Notes: a model not told the origin generated them from the letters alone. 64,000 nt of DNA from Enterobacter sp. ENT03 (GCF_019218745.1 NZ_JAHUXA010000006.1:1-64000), one strand, 5' to 3'. Counted from the first letter of the stretch, positions 8,661-23,608 are shown. Numbers and translations are program-made.

Positions 8661-9982
8661 TACTCGTTAGTGGTTTCCTGCGAACCGCTTGGCTTGCGGC
8701 GCTTACCCACGTTTTTGGCATCGCGATGGCGATTCTTCACCCGCGGCTTTTCTTTTTCTGCTTTTTTCTGCTCGGCGCGTTTCGCCAGCACTTTCTTCGA
8801 CGGCTTGCCGGTCAGCTTATCGCTTGGTGCGCGCGTGGTCGGACGCAGTTCGTCGATGACGCGTGCTTTCAGCGGCTCATCAACATAGCGGCCCACTTTC
8901 AGCAGCAGCAGATGATCGTGCGCTTCAACCAGTGAAATCGCCGTGCCTTTACGGCCTGCGCGACCGGTACGACCAATACGGTGCAGATAGATGTCCCCGC
9001 TGCGCGGCATGTCGAAGTTAATCACATGGCTCACATCCGGAATATCGATACCACGGGCCGCCACGTCGGTGGCGATCAGCACGTTAACACGGCCTTCCGT
9101 CAGGCGTTTGATGCCTTCGGTACGCTTCGCCTGCGGCATATCTCCTTCGAGATAGCAGTTGTTAATGCCGGCAGTGCGCAGCAGACCCGCCAGTTCATGC
9201 ACACGCTCGCGCTTACGCACAAAGACGATAGTACGGGTCGCGTCGTCCTGTTTCAGCAGGTGCTGAAGCAGCGCCACTTTATGATCCAGGTTATCTGCGC
9301 GGTAATACCACTGGTGAATTTTCTTGCGCTCGCGCGTAGATGGCGTTGCAGAGACTTCTTCCGGATCTTCCAGCAAACGCTCAGCAAATTCTTTCACCGC
9401 GTTGCCTTCCAGCGTGGCGGAAAACAGCATGGTCTGTTTGCGCCAGCGCGTTTCGCCCGCAATGTGTTCAATATCCTGCGCGAAGCCCAGTTCCAGCATA
9501 CGATCGGCTTCATCCAGGATCAGCGTTTCAACCGCGCGGCAGTCAAAGTTTTCTTCTTTAATGTACTGCATCAGACGACCGGTGGTCGCCACCACGATGT
9601 CCTGGTTTTCGCTGAACACTTCCGCGTGGTTCATATAGGCGACACCGCCGGTGATGGTGGCGATGTCCAGATGGGTATTGGCGGCTAACTCACGCGCATG
9701 CTCCGCAACCTGCATGGCAAGTTCACGGGTCGGTGTCAGGATCAGAATACGCGGCGGCCCGGATTTTTTACGCGGGAAGTCGATCAAATGCTGCAACACG
9801 GGCAGCAGGTACGCCGCCGTTTTACCGGTGCCTGTCGGCGCAGAACCGAGTACATCACGGCCTTCTAGCGCAGGCGGAATAGCAGCCGCCTGAATGGCAG
9901 TCGGGCGTGTGAACCCTTTATTCTGGAGGGCTTCCAGAAGGGTTTCATCGAGTTCAAGTTCGGAAAAAGTCGTTACAGTCAT
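8660..9982 (-). CDS. srmB: ATP-dependent RNA helicase SrmB
   Basis: A DEAD-box helicase that helps early assembly of the 50S ribosomal subunit. The 440 residues show all helicase motifs in order: the Q-motif near 24-31, Walker A APTGTGKT at 48-55, PTREL, DEAD (LILDEADRM), SAT, and the domain 2 motifs [13 protein letters not shown] and [12 protein letters not shown] lysine- and arginine-rich tail of about 60 residues follows, typical of SrmB and probably RNA-binding. AGAGG precedes the ATG. It is divergent from trmN6 across 131 bp. Confidence 0.97.
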   Translation of the reverse strand: MTVTTFSELELDETLLEALQNKGFTRPTAIQAAAIPPALEGRDVLGSAPTGTGKTAAYLLPVLQHLIDFPRKKSGPPRILILTPTRELAMQVAEHARELAANTHLDIATITGGVAYMNHAEVFSENQDIVVATTGRLMQYIKEENFDCRAVETLILDEADRMLELGFAQDIEHIAGETRWRKQTMLFSATLEGNAVKEFAERLLEDPEEVSATPSTRERKKIHQWYYRADNLDHKVALLQHLLKQDDATRTIVFVRKRERVHELAGLLRTAGINNCYLEGDMPQAKRTEGIKRLTEGRVNVLIATDVAARGIDIPDVSHVINFDMPRSGDIYLHRIGRTGRAGRKGTAISLVEAHDHLLLLKVGRYVDEPLKARVIDELRPTTRAPSDKLTGKPSKKVLAKRAEQKKAEKEKPRVKNRHRDAKNVGKRRKPSGSQETTNE

Positions 9983-10113
9983 GTTCTACCTCTGTGTGGG
10001 GCGCTGATTATAGACGTTATGGCTGCAATCTTCATCTGTTTGTGTGGATAAGCCTTTCCCGGATTATCGCTTTCACCTATGCTACCTCGGTTTCGGTAAG
10101 AAGGTTGTTAAGA

Positions 10114-10851
10114 ATGTCACCTGGCAAAACGCTGCTTCGTCGTGATGGATTCACGTTTAAACAATTCTTTGTCGCGCACGATCGCTGTGCGATGAAAGTC
10201 GGTACTGATGGTGTTTTACTGGGGGCATGGTCGCCCGTGGCAGGTGTTAAACGCATTCTCGATATTGGCACCGGTAGCGGCTTACTGGCGCTGATGCTGG
10301 CGCAGCGCACCGGCGAAAACGTGGTTATTGACGCCGTAGAGCTGGATGACGCGGCGGCGACCCAGGCCCGGGAAAACGTCGATGAATCTCTGTGGCGTGC
10401 GCGCATTCAGGTACACAGCGCCGACATTCAGCAGTGGGTGAAACAGTGCACCCAGCGTTACGATCTGATCGTCAGCAACCCGCCTTACTTTGAAAAAGGC
10501 GTGGAGTGCCGCAGTGCTGAGCGTGAGCAGGCACGTTATACCACCACGCTCGATCACATATCCCTGTTGGCCTGCGCCGCGGAATGTATCAGTGAAGAGG
10601 GTTTTTTCTGTGTGGTGTTGCCGGAAAATATCGGCAAGGTCTTTACGGAAAATGCACTGGATACAGGCTGGCATCTGCGTCTGCGCACCGTTATCTCTGA
10701 TACCGAAGGGCGGCTACCGCACCGCGTACTGCTGGCATTCTCCCCGACACAGGGAGAATGCTTTAGCGACCGACTGGTGATCCGTGGCCCCGATCAGCGC
10801 TATTCCGAAGGCTATACGGCGCTTACCCAGGCATTCTACTTATTTATGTAA
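10114..10851 (+). CDS. trmN6: tRNA1(Val) A37 N6-methyltransferase
   Basis: TrmN6 (YfiC) methylates A37 of tRNA-Val1. The start at 10114 ([18 protein letters not shown]) gives 245 residues, exactly the E. coli length, with AGAAGG about 9 nt upstream; the open frame extends 40 codons further but without conservation. The Rossmann SAM motif is [16 protein letters not shown] near residues 47-62, and the adenine N6-methyltransferase motif NPPY follows at about 125. The 3' end overlaps the 3' end of convergent nadB by 16 bp. Confidence 0.95.
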   Translation: MSPGKTLLRRDGFTFKQFFVAHDRCAMKVGTDGVLLGAWSPVAGVKRILDIGTGSGLLALMLAQRTGENVVIDAVELDDAAATQARENVDESLWRARIQVHSADIQQWVKQCTQRYDLIVSNPPYFEKGVECRSAEREQARYTTTLDHISLLACAAECISEEGFFCVVLPENIGKVFTENALDTGWHLRLRTVISDTEGRLPHRVLLAFSPTQGECFSDRLVIRGPDQRYSEGYTALTQAFYLFM

Positions 10852-12455
10852 GCCTGCGGCGATAACACTGACGGCCCGGAGGCAGGCGACAGCGCCGGGT
10901 AGTCAAGCGTGTAATGCAGACCGCGGCTCTCTTTGCGCATCATCGCGCAGCGCACGATAAGCTCCGCCACCTGGACCAGATTTCGCAGCTCCAGCAGGTT
11001 GTTGGAGACGCGGAAATGCGCATAGTAGTCGTCAATTTCCTGCTGCAACATCTGGATGCGTCGCAGCGCGCGCTCCAGGCGCTTTGTGGTGCGCACAATG
11101 CCCACGTAATCCCACATCAGTAAACGCAACTCATGCCAGTTATGCTGGATCACCACCCGTTCATCGGCATTATCAACGCGGCTTTCATCCCAGGCGGGCA
11201 GGGCGGTAATCTCACGCACGTAAGGCATGCGTCGGGCAATATCTTCTGCGGCAGACCAACCGTACACCAGACATTCAAGCAGTGAATTCGAGGCCATCCG
11301 GTTCGCGCCATGCAGGCCGGTATAGCTGACTTCACCGATAGCGTACAGCCCGTCGACATCGGTACGTCCGGCCTCATCCACCATCACCCCGCCGCAGGTA
11401 TAATGAGCGGCAGGCACAATGGGAACGGGGTCACGGGTCAGATCGATGCCCAGACCGAGCAGTTTTTCGTAGATCGTCGGGAAATGCTGCCGTACGAAGG
11501 CTTCCGGCTTGTGGCTGATGTCCAGATACATGCAGTCCGCCCCCAGACGTTTCATTTCATGATCGATGGCGCGGGCGACAATATCCCGCGGTGCCAGCTC
11601 GGCGCGCTCGTCAAAATCGGGCATAAAGCGTGAACCGTCCGGGCGTTTCAGCAAAGCACCTTCGCCACGCAGCGCTTCGGTCAGCAGGAAATTGCGTGCC
11701 TGCGGATGAAACAGCGCCGTCGGATGAAACTGATTGAATTCCAGATTTGCCACCCGGCAACCAGCGCGCCAGGCCATCGCAATACCGTCTCCGGAAGCAA
11801 TATCCGGATTGGTGGTGTACTGATAGACTTTTGATGCGCCGCCGGTTGCCAGCACTACCGCTTTAGCTTTGCAGGTTTCCACCACTTCTTTATTGCGATC
11901 CCAGATCCAGGCCCCCACGACACGACGCGTGCCCGGCAGGCCGATCCTGTCTGAGAGGATCAGGTCAACGGCGTTGCTGCGCTCAAGCACCCGAATATTC
12001 GGATGGCTGAGTGCCTGACTGACCAGCGTGGTTTCGACCGCTTTGCCGGTGGCGTCAGCGCTGTGCAGGATGCGGCGATGGCTATGCCCACCTTCGCGCG
12101 TCAGGTGATAGCCCTCCACGCCGTTGGGCTGCATATGGGTATCGAATAACACACCCTGATCGATAAGCCACTGCACGCAGTGACGGGCATTGCTGGCAAC
12201 AAACTCCGCCGCATGGGGATCGACAATGCCTGCGCCGGCAATCAGCGTGTCTTCCACATGGGCGGCGATGCTGTCGGTTTCATCAAAAACGGCCGCGATG
12301 CCGCCCTGGGCATAAAAGGTTGACCCTTCGCTGACGGGGCCTTTACTCAGCACCAGCACGTCATGGTGTTCAGCGAGGCGCAAGGCCAGCGACAGACCGG
12401 CAGCTCCGCTGCCTATAATTAGCACATCGCAACTATGTTCAGGTGTCGTGTTCAT
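10836..12455 (-). CDS. nadB: L-aspartate oxidase
   Basis: First enzyme of de novo NAD synthesis: it oxidises L-aspartate to iminoaspartate with FAD, using oxygen or fumarate. The 539 residues align with E. coli NadB. The FAD-binding motif [17 protein letters not shown] is at the N-terminus. The succinate dehydrogenase/fumarate reductase-type active-site segments [10 protein letters not shown]-like ([13 protein letters not shown]) and HPTALFHPQ follow, and the helical C-terminal domain contains DYVGIVRT. The gene stands alone. A perfect NadR operator begins 5 bp upstream of the start codon, so repression by NAD through NadR is expected. Confidence 0.97.
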   Translation of the reverse strand: MNTTPEHSCDVLIIGSGAAGLSLALRLAEHHDVLVLSKGPVSEGSTFYAQGGIAAVFDETDSIAAHVEDTLIAGAGIVDPHAAEFVASNARHCVQWLIDQGVLFDTHMQPNGVEGYHLTREGGHSHRRILHSADATGKAVETTLVSQALSHPNIRVLERSNAVDLILSDRIGLPGTRRVVGAWIWDRNKEVVETCKAKAVVLATGGASKVYQYTTNPDIASGDGIAMAWRAGCRVANLEFNQFHPTALFHPQARNFLLTEALRGEGALLKRPDGSRFMPDFDERAELAPRDIVARAIDHEMKRLGADCMYLDISHKPEAFVRQHFPTIYEKLLGLGIDLTRDPVPIVPAAHYTCGGVMVDEAGRTDVDGLYAIGEVSYTGLHGANRMASNSLLECLVYGWSAAEDIARRMPYVREITALPAWDESRVDNADERVVIQHNWHELRLLMWDYVGIVRTTKRLERALRRIQMLQQEIDDYYAHFRVSNNLLELRNLVQVAELIVRCAMMRKESRGLHYTLDYPALSPASGPSVLSPQAYINK

Positions 12456-12459
12456 GGTG

Positions 12460-12477
12460 TGTTTAATTTACTAAACA
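12460..12477. promoter_or_regulatory. NadR operator of nadB
   Basis: TGTTTA-N6-TAAACA is a perfect 18-bp match to the NadR consensus. It lies immediately upstream of the nadB start codon. A further TAAACA half-site is at about 12545. Confidence 0.85.
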
Positions 12478-12769
12478 AGGTTGCCGCAGCATAGCACCAG
12501 TACCGTCTCCTGAGCACCTGTTTTTTGCAGAACGGTTATAGGTACTAAACAGGTTATCTCTGTCTGGCAAAAATGAAAAAAGGGGAAATATTTTGCGAAG
12601 CAGATCGTTAGCAACAGATTAAGAGATGAAATACCGGGCGCGTTGCGTTACTCTTCAGGCGGCTAATAAGGCTTTTCTTGTCAGCGAAGTACATGGTTTA
12701 GCATCCGTAGACTTATAATGAGTTATAACCAACAGTCTGCGAAACGATACACAAAAACAAAGGCGTAAC

Positions 12770-12797
12770 GGAACTTTACACGAAACCGATCCTCTAA
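12770..12797 (+). promoter_or_regulatory. Sigma-E promoter of the rpoE operon
   Basis: The -35 GGAACTT (12770-12776) and -10 TCTAA (12793-12797), separated by 16 bp, match the sigma-E consensus. This is the autoregulated rpoE promoter known in E. coli; the start site would be near 12803. Confidence 0.9.
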
Positions 12798-12878
12798 TGA
12801 CCTGCTTGCTCATAGTGCAGTGTTGGAGTGGCGTTTCGATTACGCGTGGAAATAGGGTTTGGGGAGACATTACCTCGG

Positions 12879-13454
12879 ATGAGCGAGCAGTTAACGGATC
12901 AGGTCCTTGTTGAGCGGGTCCAGAAAGGGGATCAGAAATCGTTTAACTTACTGGTGGTACGCTACCAGCATAAAGTGGCGAGCCTGGTCTCACGTTACGT
13001 GCCGTCTGGCGACGTGCCGGACGTAGTACAAGAGTCCTTTATTAAGGCCTATCGCGCGCTGGATTCGTTCCGGGGAGATAGTGCTTTTTACACCTGGCTG
13101 TACCGTATTGCGGTGAATACCGCTAAAAATTATCTGGTGGCTCAGGGGCGTCGTCCACCCTCTACCGACGTTGATGCAATTGACGCTGAAAACTTCGAAA
13201 GTGGTGGGGCGCTGAAAGAAATTTCGAACCCTGAGAACTTAATGTTGTCTGAAGAATTGCGACAAATTGTTTTCCGAACCATTGAATCGCTTCCCGAAGA
13301 TTTACGCATGGCAATTACTCTGCGGGAACTGGATGGTCTAAGCTATGAAGAGATAGCCGTCATCATGGATTGCCCGGTAGGTACTGTGCGTTCACGTATC
13401 TTCCGTGCGCGGGAAGCCATTGATAATAAAGTTCAACCGCTTATCAGGCGTTGA
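12879..13454 (+). CDS. rpoE: RNA polymerase sigma factor RpoE (sigma-E)
   Basis: ECF sigma factor for the envelope stress response. The 191 residues match E. coli RpoE: region 2 with DVVQESFIKAYRALDSFRG and FYTWLYRIAVNTAKNYL, and region 4 with LPEDLRMAITLRELDGLSYEEIA and the recognition helix GTVRSRIFRAREA. The start at 12879 has GGGGAGA about 12 nt upstream; an upstream GTG in frame is not conserved. It is first gene of rpoE-rseA-rseB-rseC and is transcribed from its own sigma-E promoter. The sequence before the start may hold a remnant of a leader reading frame (see findings). Confidence 0.98.
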   Translation: MSEQLTDQVLVERVQKGDQKSFNLLVVRYQHKVASLVSRYVPSGDVPDVVQESFIKAYRALDSFRGDSAFYTWLYRIAVNTAKNYLVAQGRRPPSTDVDAIDAENFESGGALKEISNPENLMLSEELRQIVFRTIESLPEDLRMAITLRELDGLSYEEIAVIMDCPVGTVRSRIFRAREAIDNKVQPLIRR

Positions 13455-13486
13455 CGATAGCGGGATACTGGAAAAGGTATTTAGGC

Positions 13487-14140
13487 ATGCAGAAAGAACA
13501 ACTTTCCGCTTTAATGGATGGTGAAATGCTGGATAGCGAGCTCCTCACCGAGCTGTCGCGCGATCCAGAAATGCAAAAAACCTGGCAGAGTTATCATCTC
13601 ATTCGTGATTCGATGCGAGGTGATACGGCTGATGTCCTGCATTTCGATATTTCAGCCCGCGTCATGGCTGCCATTGAAGACGAACCGCACCGCCAGACGA
13701 CGCCGCTCATCCCCGAAGCGCAGCCTGCGCCACAGCAATGGCAGAAAATGCCTTTCTGGAGTAAAGTGCGCCCGTGGGCAAGTCAGCTTACCCAAATGGG
13801 CGTTGCCGCCTGCGTATCGCTTGCGGTTATTGTCGGCGTCCAGCACTATAACGGCCAGTCTGATGCCACCCAGCAGCCAGAGGCACCGGTATTCAATACC
13901 CTGCCAATGATGGGTAAAGCCAGCCCGGTCAGTCTTGGCGTGCCTTCTGATGTCTCCCAACCGGGAGCGGGTCAGCAACAGCAGGTGCAGGAACAGCGTC
14001 GCCGAATCAATGCCATGTTGCAGGATTATGAACTGCAACGCCGCCTGCACTCCGAACAGCTTCAGTTTGAGCAGGCACAGACTCAGCAAGCCGCAGTCCA
14101 GGTGCCTGGAACGCAAACCTTAGGAACGCAATCGCAGTAA
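13487..14140 (+). CDS. rseA: Anti-sigma-E factor RseA
   Basis: Inner-membrane anti-sigma factor that holds RpoE inactive. The 217 residues start at MQKEQLSALMDGE; the frame is open 12 codons upstream but E. coli begins here. The cytoplasmic sigma-binding domain covers about residues 1-95 and one membrane segment about 103-120 (GVAACVSLAVIVGV). The periplasmic domain carries the DegS cleavage pair V148-S149 at the same position as in E. coli. Its Gln-rich tail is the region that RseB binds. It ends TAATG, overlapping the rseB start by one base, so translation is probably coupled. Confidence 0.96.
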   Translation: MQKEQLSALMDGEMLDSELLTELSRDPEMQKTWQSYHLIRDSMRGDTADVLHFDISARVMAAIEDEPHRQTTPLIPEAQPAPQQWQKMPFWSKVRPWASQLTQMGVAACVSLAVIVGVQHYNGQSDATQQPEAPVFNTLPMMGKASPVSLGVPSDVSQPGAGQQQQVQEQRRRINAMLQDYELQRRLHSEQLQFEQAQTQQAAVQVPGTQTLGTQSQ

Positions 14141-15093
14141 TGAAGCAACTTTGGTATGCCATGTCCTTAGTGACGGGTAGCCTGTTTTTCTCCTTCAACG
14201 CCTCGGCTGATGTACCGTCCGGGGCGTTGTTGCAGCAGATGAACCTGGCGAGCCAGTCACTCAATTACGAGATGTCTTTCGTCAGCATCAACAAGCAGGG
14301 TGTAGAGTCATTACGCTACCGCCATGCCCGTCTTGATAATCAGCCGCTTGCTCAGCTTTTGCAGATGGATGGTCCGCGACGCGAGGTCGTACAGCGCGGC
14401 AGCGAAATCAGCTATTTCGAGCCTGGCCTTGAACCGTTCACGCTCAACGGCGATTATATTGTCGATTCCCTTCCGTCGCTGGTTTACACCGACTTCAAAC
14501 GCATCTCTGCGATTTACGACTTCATCTCCGTAGGCCGTACGCGCATTGCCGATCGCCTGTGCGAAGTGATCCGCGTTGTGGCGCGTGACGGTACCCGCTA
14601 TAGCTATATCGTCTGGCTGGATTCGGAAAGCAAATTGCCGCTGCGCGTTGACCTGCTGGATCGTGATGGTGAAACGCTGGAGCAGTTCCGCGTTATAGCC
14701 TTCTCAGTGGACAGCAAGGTAGGAAACAGCATGCAATCGCTGGCAAAAGCCACTCTGCCGCCGCTGCTTTCCGTGCCGACGGGCGACAAAATCGAATTCA
14801 ACTGGTCGCCGACCTGGCTGCCGCAGGGCTTCAGTGAAGTGGCCAGCAGCCGCCGCAAATTGCCGACGGTAGATGTGCCGGTTGAATCGCGTCTCTATTC
14901 TGATGGATTGTTCAGCTTCTCGGTCAACGTCAACGCCGCCAATCAGAACAGCACCGATCAGATGCTGCGTACCGGACGCCGGACGCTCAATACCACCGTG
15001 CGCGGCAACAGCGAAATTACCGTGGTGGGTGAACTCCCGCCGCAGACCGCAAAACGTATTGCGGACAGTCTTAAATTCAGGGCAGCACAATGA
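14140..15093 (+). CDS. rseB: Sigma-E regulatory protein RseB
   Basis: Periplasmic protein that binds RseA and shields it from DegS until lipopolysaccharide intermediates displace it. The 317 residues begin with a signal peptide (MKQLWYAMSLVTGSLFFSF, cleavage after NASA before DVPSG). The MucB/RseB N-terminal LolA-like domain occupies about residues 30-210 and a smaller C-terminal domain about 225-310. The ATG shares one base with the rseA stop, and the last four bases (ATGA) overlap the rseC start. Confidence 0.96.
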   Translation: MKQLWYAMSLVTGSLFFSFNASADVPSGALLQQMNLASQSLNYEMSFVSINKQGVESLRYRHARLDNQPLAQLLQMDGPRREVVQRGSEISYFEPGLEPFTLNGDYIVDSLPSLVYTDFKRISAIYDFISVGRTRIADRLCEVIRVVARDGTRYSYIVWLDSESKLPLRVDLLDRDGETLEQFRVIAFSVDSKVGNSMQSLAKATLPPLLSVPTGDKIEFNWSPTWLPQGFSEVASSRRKLPTVDVPVESRLYSDGLFSFSVNVNAANQNSTDQMLRTGRRTLNTTVRGNSEITVVGELPPQTAKRIADSLKFRAAQ

Positions 15094-15569
15094 TCAAAGA
15101 GTGGGCAACCGTCGTCTCATGGGAACAGGGTGAAGCCCTGGTAAGCTGCGATGTGAAAGCATCCTGCAGCAGTTGCGCCTCGCGTTCTGGTTGCGGCACT
15201 CGCGTGCTCAACAAACTGGGGCCGCAAACCACGCATACGCTGGTGGTGCCGTGCGATCAGCCTCTGATGGCTGGTCAAAAAGTCGAGCTGGGCATTGCCG
15301 AAGGCAGTCTGCTTGGTTCCGCAATGTTAGTGTATCTGACACCGCTGGTGGGCATGTTTGTGGTGGCGGGTATATTCCAGACCCTGTTTGGTTACGATCT
15401 CGCGGCGCTGGGCGGCGGGGTACTGGGTGGCGTGGGCGGCTTTTTACTTGCACGCGCGCTTTCCCCGAAACTGGCCGCAAAAGACGCGTGGCAGCCGGTG
15501 ATCCTGAGCGTGGGTTTACCGCCGGATATGCTGCGAGTAGAAACGCCGCACTCAAGCGCCAGTCAATAA
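15090..15569 (+). CDS. rseC: SoxR-reducing system protein RseC
   Basis: A 159-residue inner-membrane protein linked to reduction of SoxR and to other redox tasks (RseC/MucC family). The N-terminal cytoplasmic part has the Cys cluster CDVKASCSSCASRSGCG, which could hold an iron-sulfur cluster. Two hydrophobic segments follow (about 73-95 and 100-122), separated by a short turn. It is the last gene of the rpoE operon and overlaps rseB by ATGA. No clear intrinsic terminator is seen in the 181 bp before lepA. Confidence 0.95.
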   Translation: MIKEWATVVSWEQGEALVSCDVKASCSSCASRSGCGTRVLNKLGPQTTHTLVVPCDQPLMAGQKVELGIAEGSLLGSAMLVYLTPLVGMFVVAGIFQTLFGYDLAALGGGVLGGVGGFLLARALSPKLAAKDAWQPVILSVGLPPDMLRVETPHSSASQ

Positions 15570-15750
15570 TTTCACGCCTTTTTGCCTTAATCTTTACAGT
15601 ACATCAGACAGCGCCGTGGCCTACCACGCCGTACGCGGGATGAGCATTTCCCCGCGTTGGGGTTGTAGTGTAGAATGCGGCGTTTCAGACAACAGACGTG
15701 GGCTCAGTACAGCGGCCTCTTAGTTTCCGTAAGGCATAAAATCTCCATAT

Positions 15751-17550
<1,800 letters not shown>

Positions 17551-17564
17551 ATTAAGGAGTTGGC

Positions 17565-18539
17565 ATGGCGAATATGTTTGCCCTGATCCTCGTGATCGCA
17601 ACGCTGGTGACCGGGCTGTTATGGTGCGTAGATAAATTTATCTTTGCACCCAAGCGCCGTGAACGTCAGGCTGCCGCTCAGGCGGCAACCGGCGAGGCAA
17701 TCGATCCGAAAACGCTAAAAAAAGTCAGCCCGAAACCAGGCTGGCTGGAAACCGGGGCATCGGTTTTCCCCGTGCTGGCGATCGTGCTGGTGGTGCGTTC
17801 GTTTATCTACGAACCTTTCCAGATCCCCTCTGGCTCCATGATGCCTACGCTGCTGATCGGGGATTTCATCCTGGTGGAGAAATTTGCCTACGGGATTAAA
17901 GATCCGATTTACCAGCACACCCTGATTGAAACCGGTCACCCGAAACGTGGTGACATCGCGGTATTCAAATACCCGGACGATCCGCGTCTCGACTACATCA
18001 AGCGCGTGGTGGGTTTACCGGGTGACAAGGTGAGCTACGATCCGGTTGCCAAGCAGGTTACGGTTCAGCCAGGCTGTCGTTCTGGTCAGGCGTGTGAAAG
18101 CGCGCTGCCGATCACTTACTCCAACGTTCAGCCGGGTGATTTTGTGCAGACCTTCGGGCGCAAAAACGGCGGCGAGGCGAGCAGTGGTTTCTTCGCGCTG
18201 CCCAAAGGCGAAACGCGTGAGAACGGCATTCGCCTTAACGAACGCAAAGAGACGCTGGGCGATGTCACGCATCGCATCCTGATGGTGCCTATCGCACAGG
18301 ATCAACTGGGGATGTATTACCAGCAGCCAGGCCAGCAGCTGGCGACCTGGATTGTGCCGCCGGGACATTACTTCATGATGGGTGACAACCGCGATAACAG
18401 CGCGGACAGCCGTTACTGGGGCTTTGTGCCGGAAGCGAATCTGGTGGGTCGCGCCACTGCCATCTGGATGAGTTTCGAAAAACAAGAAGGTGAATGGCCA
18501 ACCGGCGTGCGTTTCAGCCGTATCGGCGGCATTCATTAA
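17565..18539 (+). CDS. lepB: Signal peptidase I
   Basis: Inner-membrane serine protease that removes signal peptides from exported proteins. The 324 residues equal E. coli LepB. Two N-terminal membrane segments lie at about 4-22 and 62-78, and the catalytic domain is periplasmic. The Ser-Lys dyad is S91 in PSGSMMPTL and K146 in DYIKRVVGLPGD, both at E. coli numbering. The GDNRDNSADSRYWG box is near the C-terminus. AAGGAG precedes the ATG. It is cotranscribed with lepA; a hairpin follows the stop. Confidence 0.98.
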   Translation: MANMFALILVIATLVTGLLWCVDKFIFAPKRRERQAAAQAATGEAIDPKTLKKVSPKPGWLETGASVFPVLAIVLVVRSFIYEPFQIPSGSMMPTLLIGDFILVEKFAYGIKDPIYQHTLIETGHPKRGDIAVFKYPDDPRLDYIKRVVGLPGDKVSYDPVAKQVTVQPGCRSGQACESALPITYSNVQPGDFVQTFGRKNGGEASSGFFALPKGETRENGIRLNERKETLGDVTHRILMVPIAQDQLGMYYQQPGQQLATWIVPPGHYFMMGDNRDNSADSRYWGFVPEANLVGRATAIWMSFEKQEGEWPTGVRFSRIGGIH

Positions 18540-18545
18540 TTTGTC

Positions 18546-18572
18546 GGGTTGCAGTCGTAAAGGCCGCAACCC
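18546..18572 (+). other. Hairpin after lepB
   Basis: A 7-bp perfect stem (GGGTTGC / GCAACCC) lies 7 nt after the lepB stop. It lacks a clean T run, so it is a weak terminator or an mRNA-stabilising structure. Confidence 0.5.
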
Positions 18573-18603
18573 AAATTATTTCTGTGATAAATCTATTCCG
18601 GTA

Positions 18604-20332
<1,729 letters not shown>

Positions 20333-20338
20333 GTGTCT

Positions 20339-20465
20339 CATACTCTATGGTTTTCGAGGTGCGGGAAGGCGGCAAGGCCGTGAATCTCCGGGAGCTTACT
20401 CCGGTAAGTGACCGGAGTGAACGGGCGCAGCCAACGCACCTGCAACTTGAAAGACGACGAGTATG
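20339..20465. repeat. ERIC element between era and recO
   Basis: An element of exactly 127 bp, the classic ERIC length, with inverted ends CATACTC and GAGTATG. The core matches the two sequences used for ERIC-PCR primers: GTGAATCTCCGGGAGCTTAC and GTAAGTGACCGGAGTGAACG. The whole element forms a long imperfect hairpin. It sits inside the rnc-era-recO operon, and its last three bases before the end include the first possible recO ATG (20463). Confidence 0.93.
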
Positions 20466-21191
20466 ATGGATGGATGGCAGCGAGCCTTTGTCCTTCACAG
20501 TCGTCCGTGGAGCGAAACCAGCCTGATGCTGGACGTCTTCACGGAAGAATCGGGTCGCGTGCGCCTGGTTGCAAAAGGCGCACGTTCCAAACGCTCCAGC
20601 CTTAAAGGCGCATTACAACCCTTTACTCCTCTGCTGCTCCGCTTTGGCGGGCGTGGCGACGTCAAAACCCTGCGCAGCGCCGAAGCCGTCTCTCTGGCAC
20701 TTCCCTTAAGCGGTATTACGCTCTACAGCGGCCTGTACATCAACGAGCTGATTTCGCGCGTGCTGGAACACGAGACGCGCTTCTCTGAACTGTTCTTTGA
20801 GTACCTGCACTGTATCCAGGCGCTGGCTGGCGTCAGCGGCTCGCCGGAAGCCATTCTGCGCCGCTTTGAACTGGCGCTGCTCAGTCATTTGGGATACGGC
20901 ATCGATTTTCTGCACTGCGCCGGCAGCGGTGATGCGGTGGACGACACCATGACCTACCGCTATCGCGAAGAGAAAGGTTTTATCGCCAGTATCGTTATCG
21001 ATAACCGCACCTTTACCGGGCGTCACCTGCGGGCGCTGGCTGAACGCGACTTTCCCGATGCCGACACGCTGAAGGCCGCGAAACGCTTTACCCGCATGGC
21101 CTTAAAGCCGTATCTTGGCGGCAAGCCGTTAAAAAGCCGGGAACTGTTTCGCCAGTTCATTCCTAAGCGCGCGGCACCCGATCCCCAATAA
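20466..21191 (+). CDS. recO: DNA repair protein RecO
   Basis: RecO works with RecF and RecR to load RecA on gapped DNA covered by SSB. The protein is 241 residues from the ATG at 20466, or 242 from the ATG at 20463; E. coli RecO begins MEGWQR, which fits the second ATG. The N-terminal OB-fold covers about residues 1-80 ([19 protein letters not shown]), and a helical C-terminal domain follows. The zinc cysteines of some RecO proteins are not present, as in E. coli. The start region lacks a good Shine-Dalgarno because an ERIC element ends at the start codon, so translation may be weak. Confidence 0.94.
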   Translation: MDGWQRAFVLHSRPWSETSLMLDVFTEESGRVRLVAKGARSKRSSLKGALQPFTPLLLRFGGRGDVKTLRSAEAVSLALPLSGITLYSGLYINELISRVLEHETRFSELFFEYLHCIQALAGVSGSPEAILRRFELALLSHLGYGIDFLHCAGSGDAVDDTMTYRYREEKGFIASIVIDNRTFTGRHLRALAERDFPDADTLKAAKRFTRMALKPYLGGKPLKSRELFRQFIPKRAAPDPQ

Positions 21192-21217
21192 AATGAAAAT
21201 GTCATACGAGGACTGTC

Positions 21218-21948
21218 ATGGCTGAATTACTGTTAGGCGTCAACATCGATCACATTGCCACATTGCGTAATGCGCGCGGCACGGCGTACCCGGATCCGGT
21301 GCAGGCGGCGTTTATTGCTGAGCAGGCGGGAGCAGATGGCATTACCGTGCATCTGCGTGAAGATCGCCGTCACATTACCGATCGTGACGTGAAGATCCTG
21401 CGCCAGACGCTGGACACGCGCATGAATCTGGAAATGGCCGTGACCGATGAGATGCTGGACATTGCCTGTGACACCCGCCCGCATTTTTGCTGCCTGGTGC
21501 CGGAAAAGCGTCAGGAAGTGACCACCGAAGGTGGCCTTGATGTCGCAGGCCAGCGTGAAAAAATGCGCGCTGCCTGCACGCGTCTTGCTGAGGCAGGCAT
21601 CCTGGTGTCGCTGTTTATCGACGCCGACGAAGCACAGATCAAAGCCGCCGCTGATGTGGGTGCGCCCTACATCGAGATCCACACCGGCTGCTACGCCGAT
21701 GCCGAAGACGAAGCAACCCAGGCCCGCGAACTGGAACGCATCGCGAAAGCGGCGACCTATGCCGCCAGCCTCGGTCTGAAGGTGAACGCCGGACACGGCC
21801 TGACGTACCACAATGTTAAAGCCATCGCCGCGCTGCCGGAGATGCACGAGCTGAACATCGGTCACGCGATTATTGGCCGCGCGGTAATGAGCGGGCTGAA
21901 AGAGGCGGTCAGCGAAATGAAACGTCTGATGCTGGAAGCGCGCCGGTA

Positions 21949-21949
<1 letters not shown>
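21218..21949 (+). CDS. pdxJ: Pyridoxine 5'-phosphate synthase
   Basis: Condenses 1-deoxy-D-xylulose 5-phosphate with 3-amino-2-oxopropyl phosphate to form pyridoxine 5'-phosphate, the ring-closing step of vitamin B6 synthesis. The 243 residues equal E. coli PdxJ, a TIM barrel. Conserved active-site segments are [13 protein letters not shown] near the N-terminus, HLREDRRHI, and [11 protein letters not shown] followed by [10 protein letters not shown] near the C-terminus. The start has GAGGA upstream. The stop overlaps the acpS start by one base, as in E. coli. Confidence 0.98.
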
Positions 21950-23491
<1,542 letters not shown>

Positions 23492-23543
23492 AGGCTTTCC
23501 CCGACAAAATGTGACAGTGGTTGCAAATAGACATTCCGCTGGC

Positions 23544-23568
23544 ATGAATGAATATAATATTCCATCAT
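23544..23568. promoter_or_regulatory. Candidate YfhH operator between yfhH and murQ
   Basis: A 13-bp perfect palindrome (GAATAT-A-ATATTC, 23550-23562) extends to an imperfect 25-bp inverted repeat. It lies midway between the divergent yfhH and murQ genes, as expected for an RpiR-family site. The assignment is by position and symmetry only. Confidence 0.45.
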
Positions 23569-23608
23569 GTCGCGGTTAAAGTGAATAAAAAATTCTTGAG
23601 GTCGAAAC

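Noticed and set aside
12828-12878. A GTG start extending RpoE by 17 residues
   Set aside because: The extension is not in E. coli RpoE, and the ATG at 12879 has the GGGGAGA element upstream.
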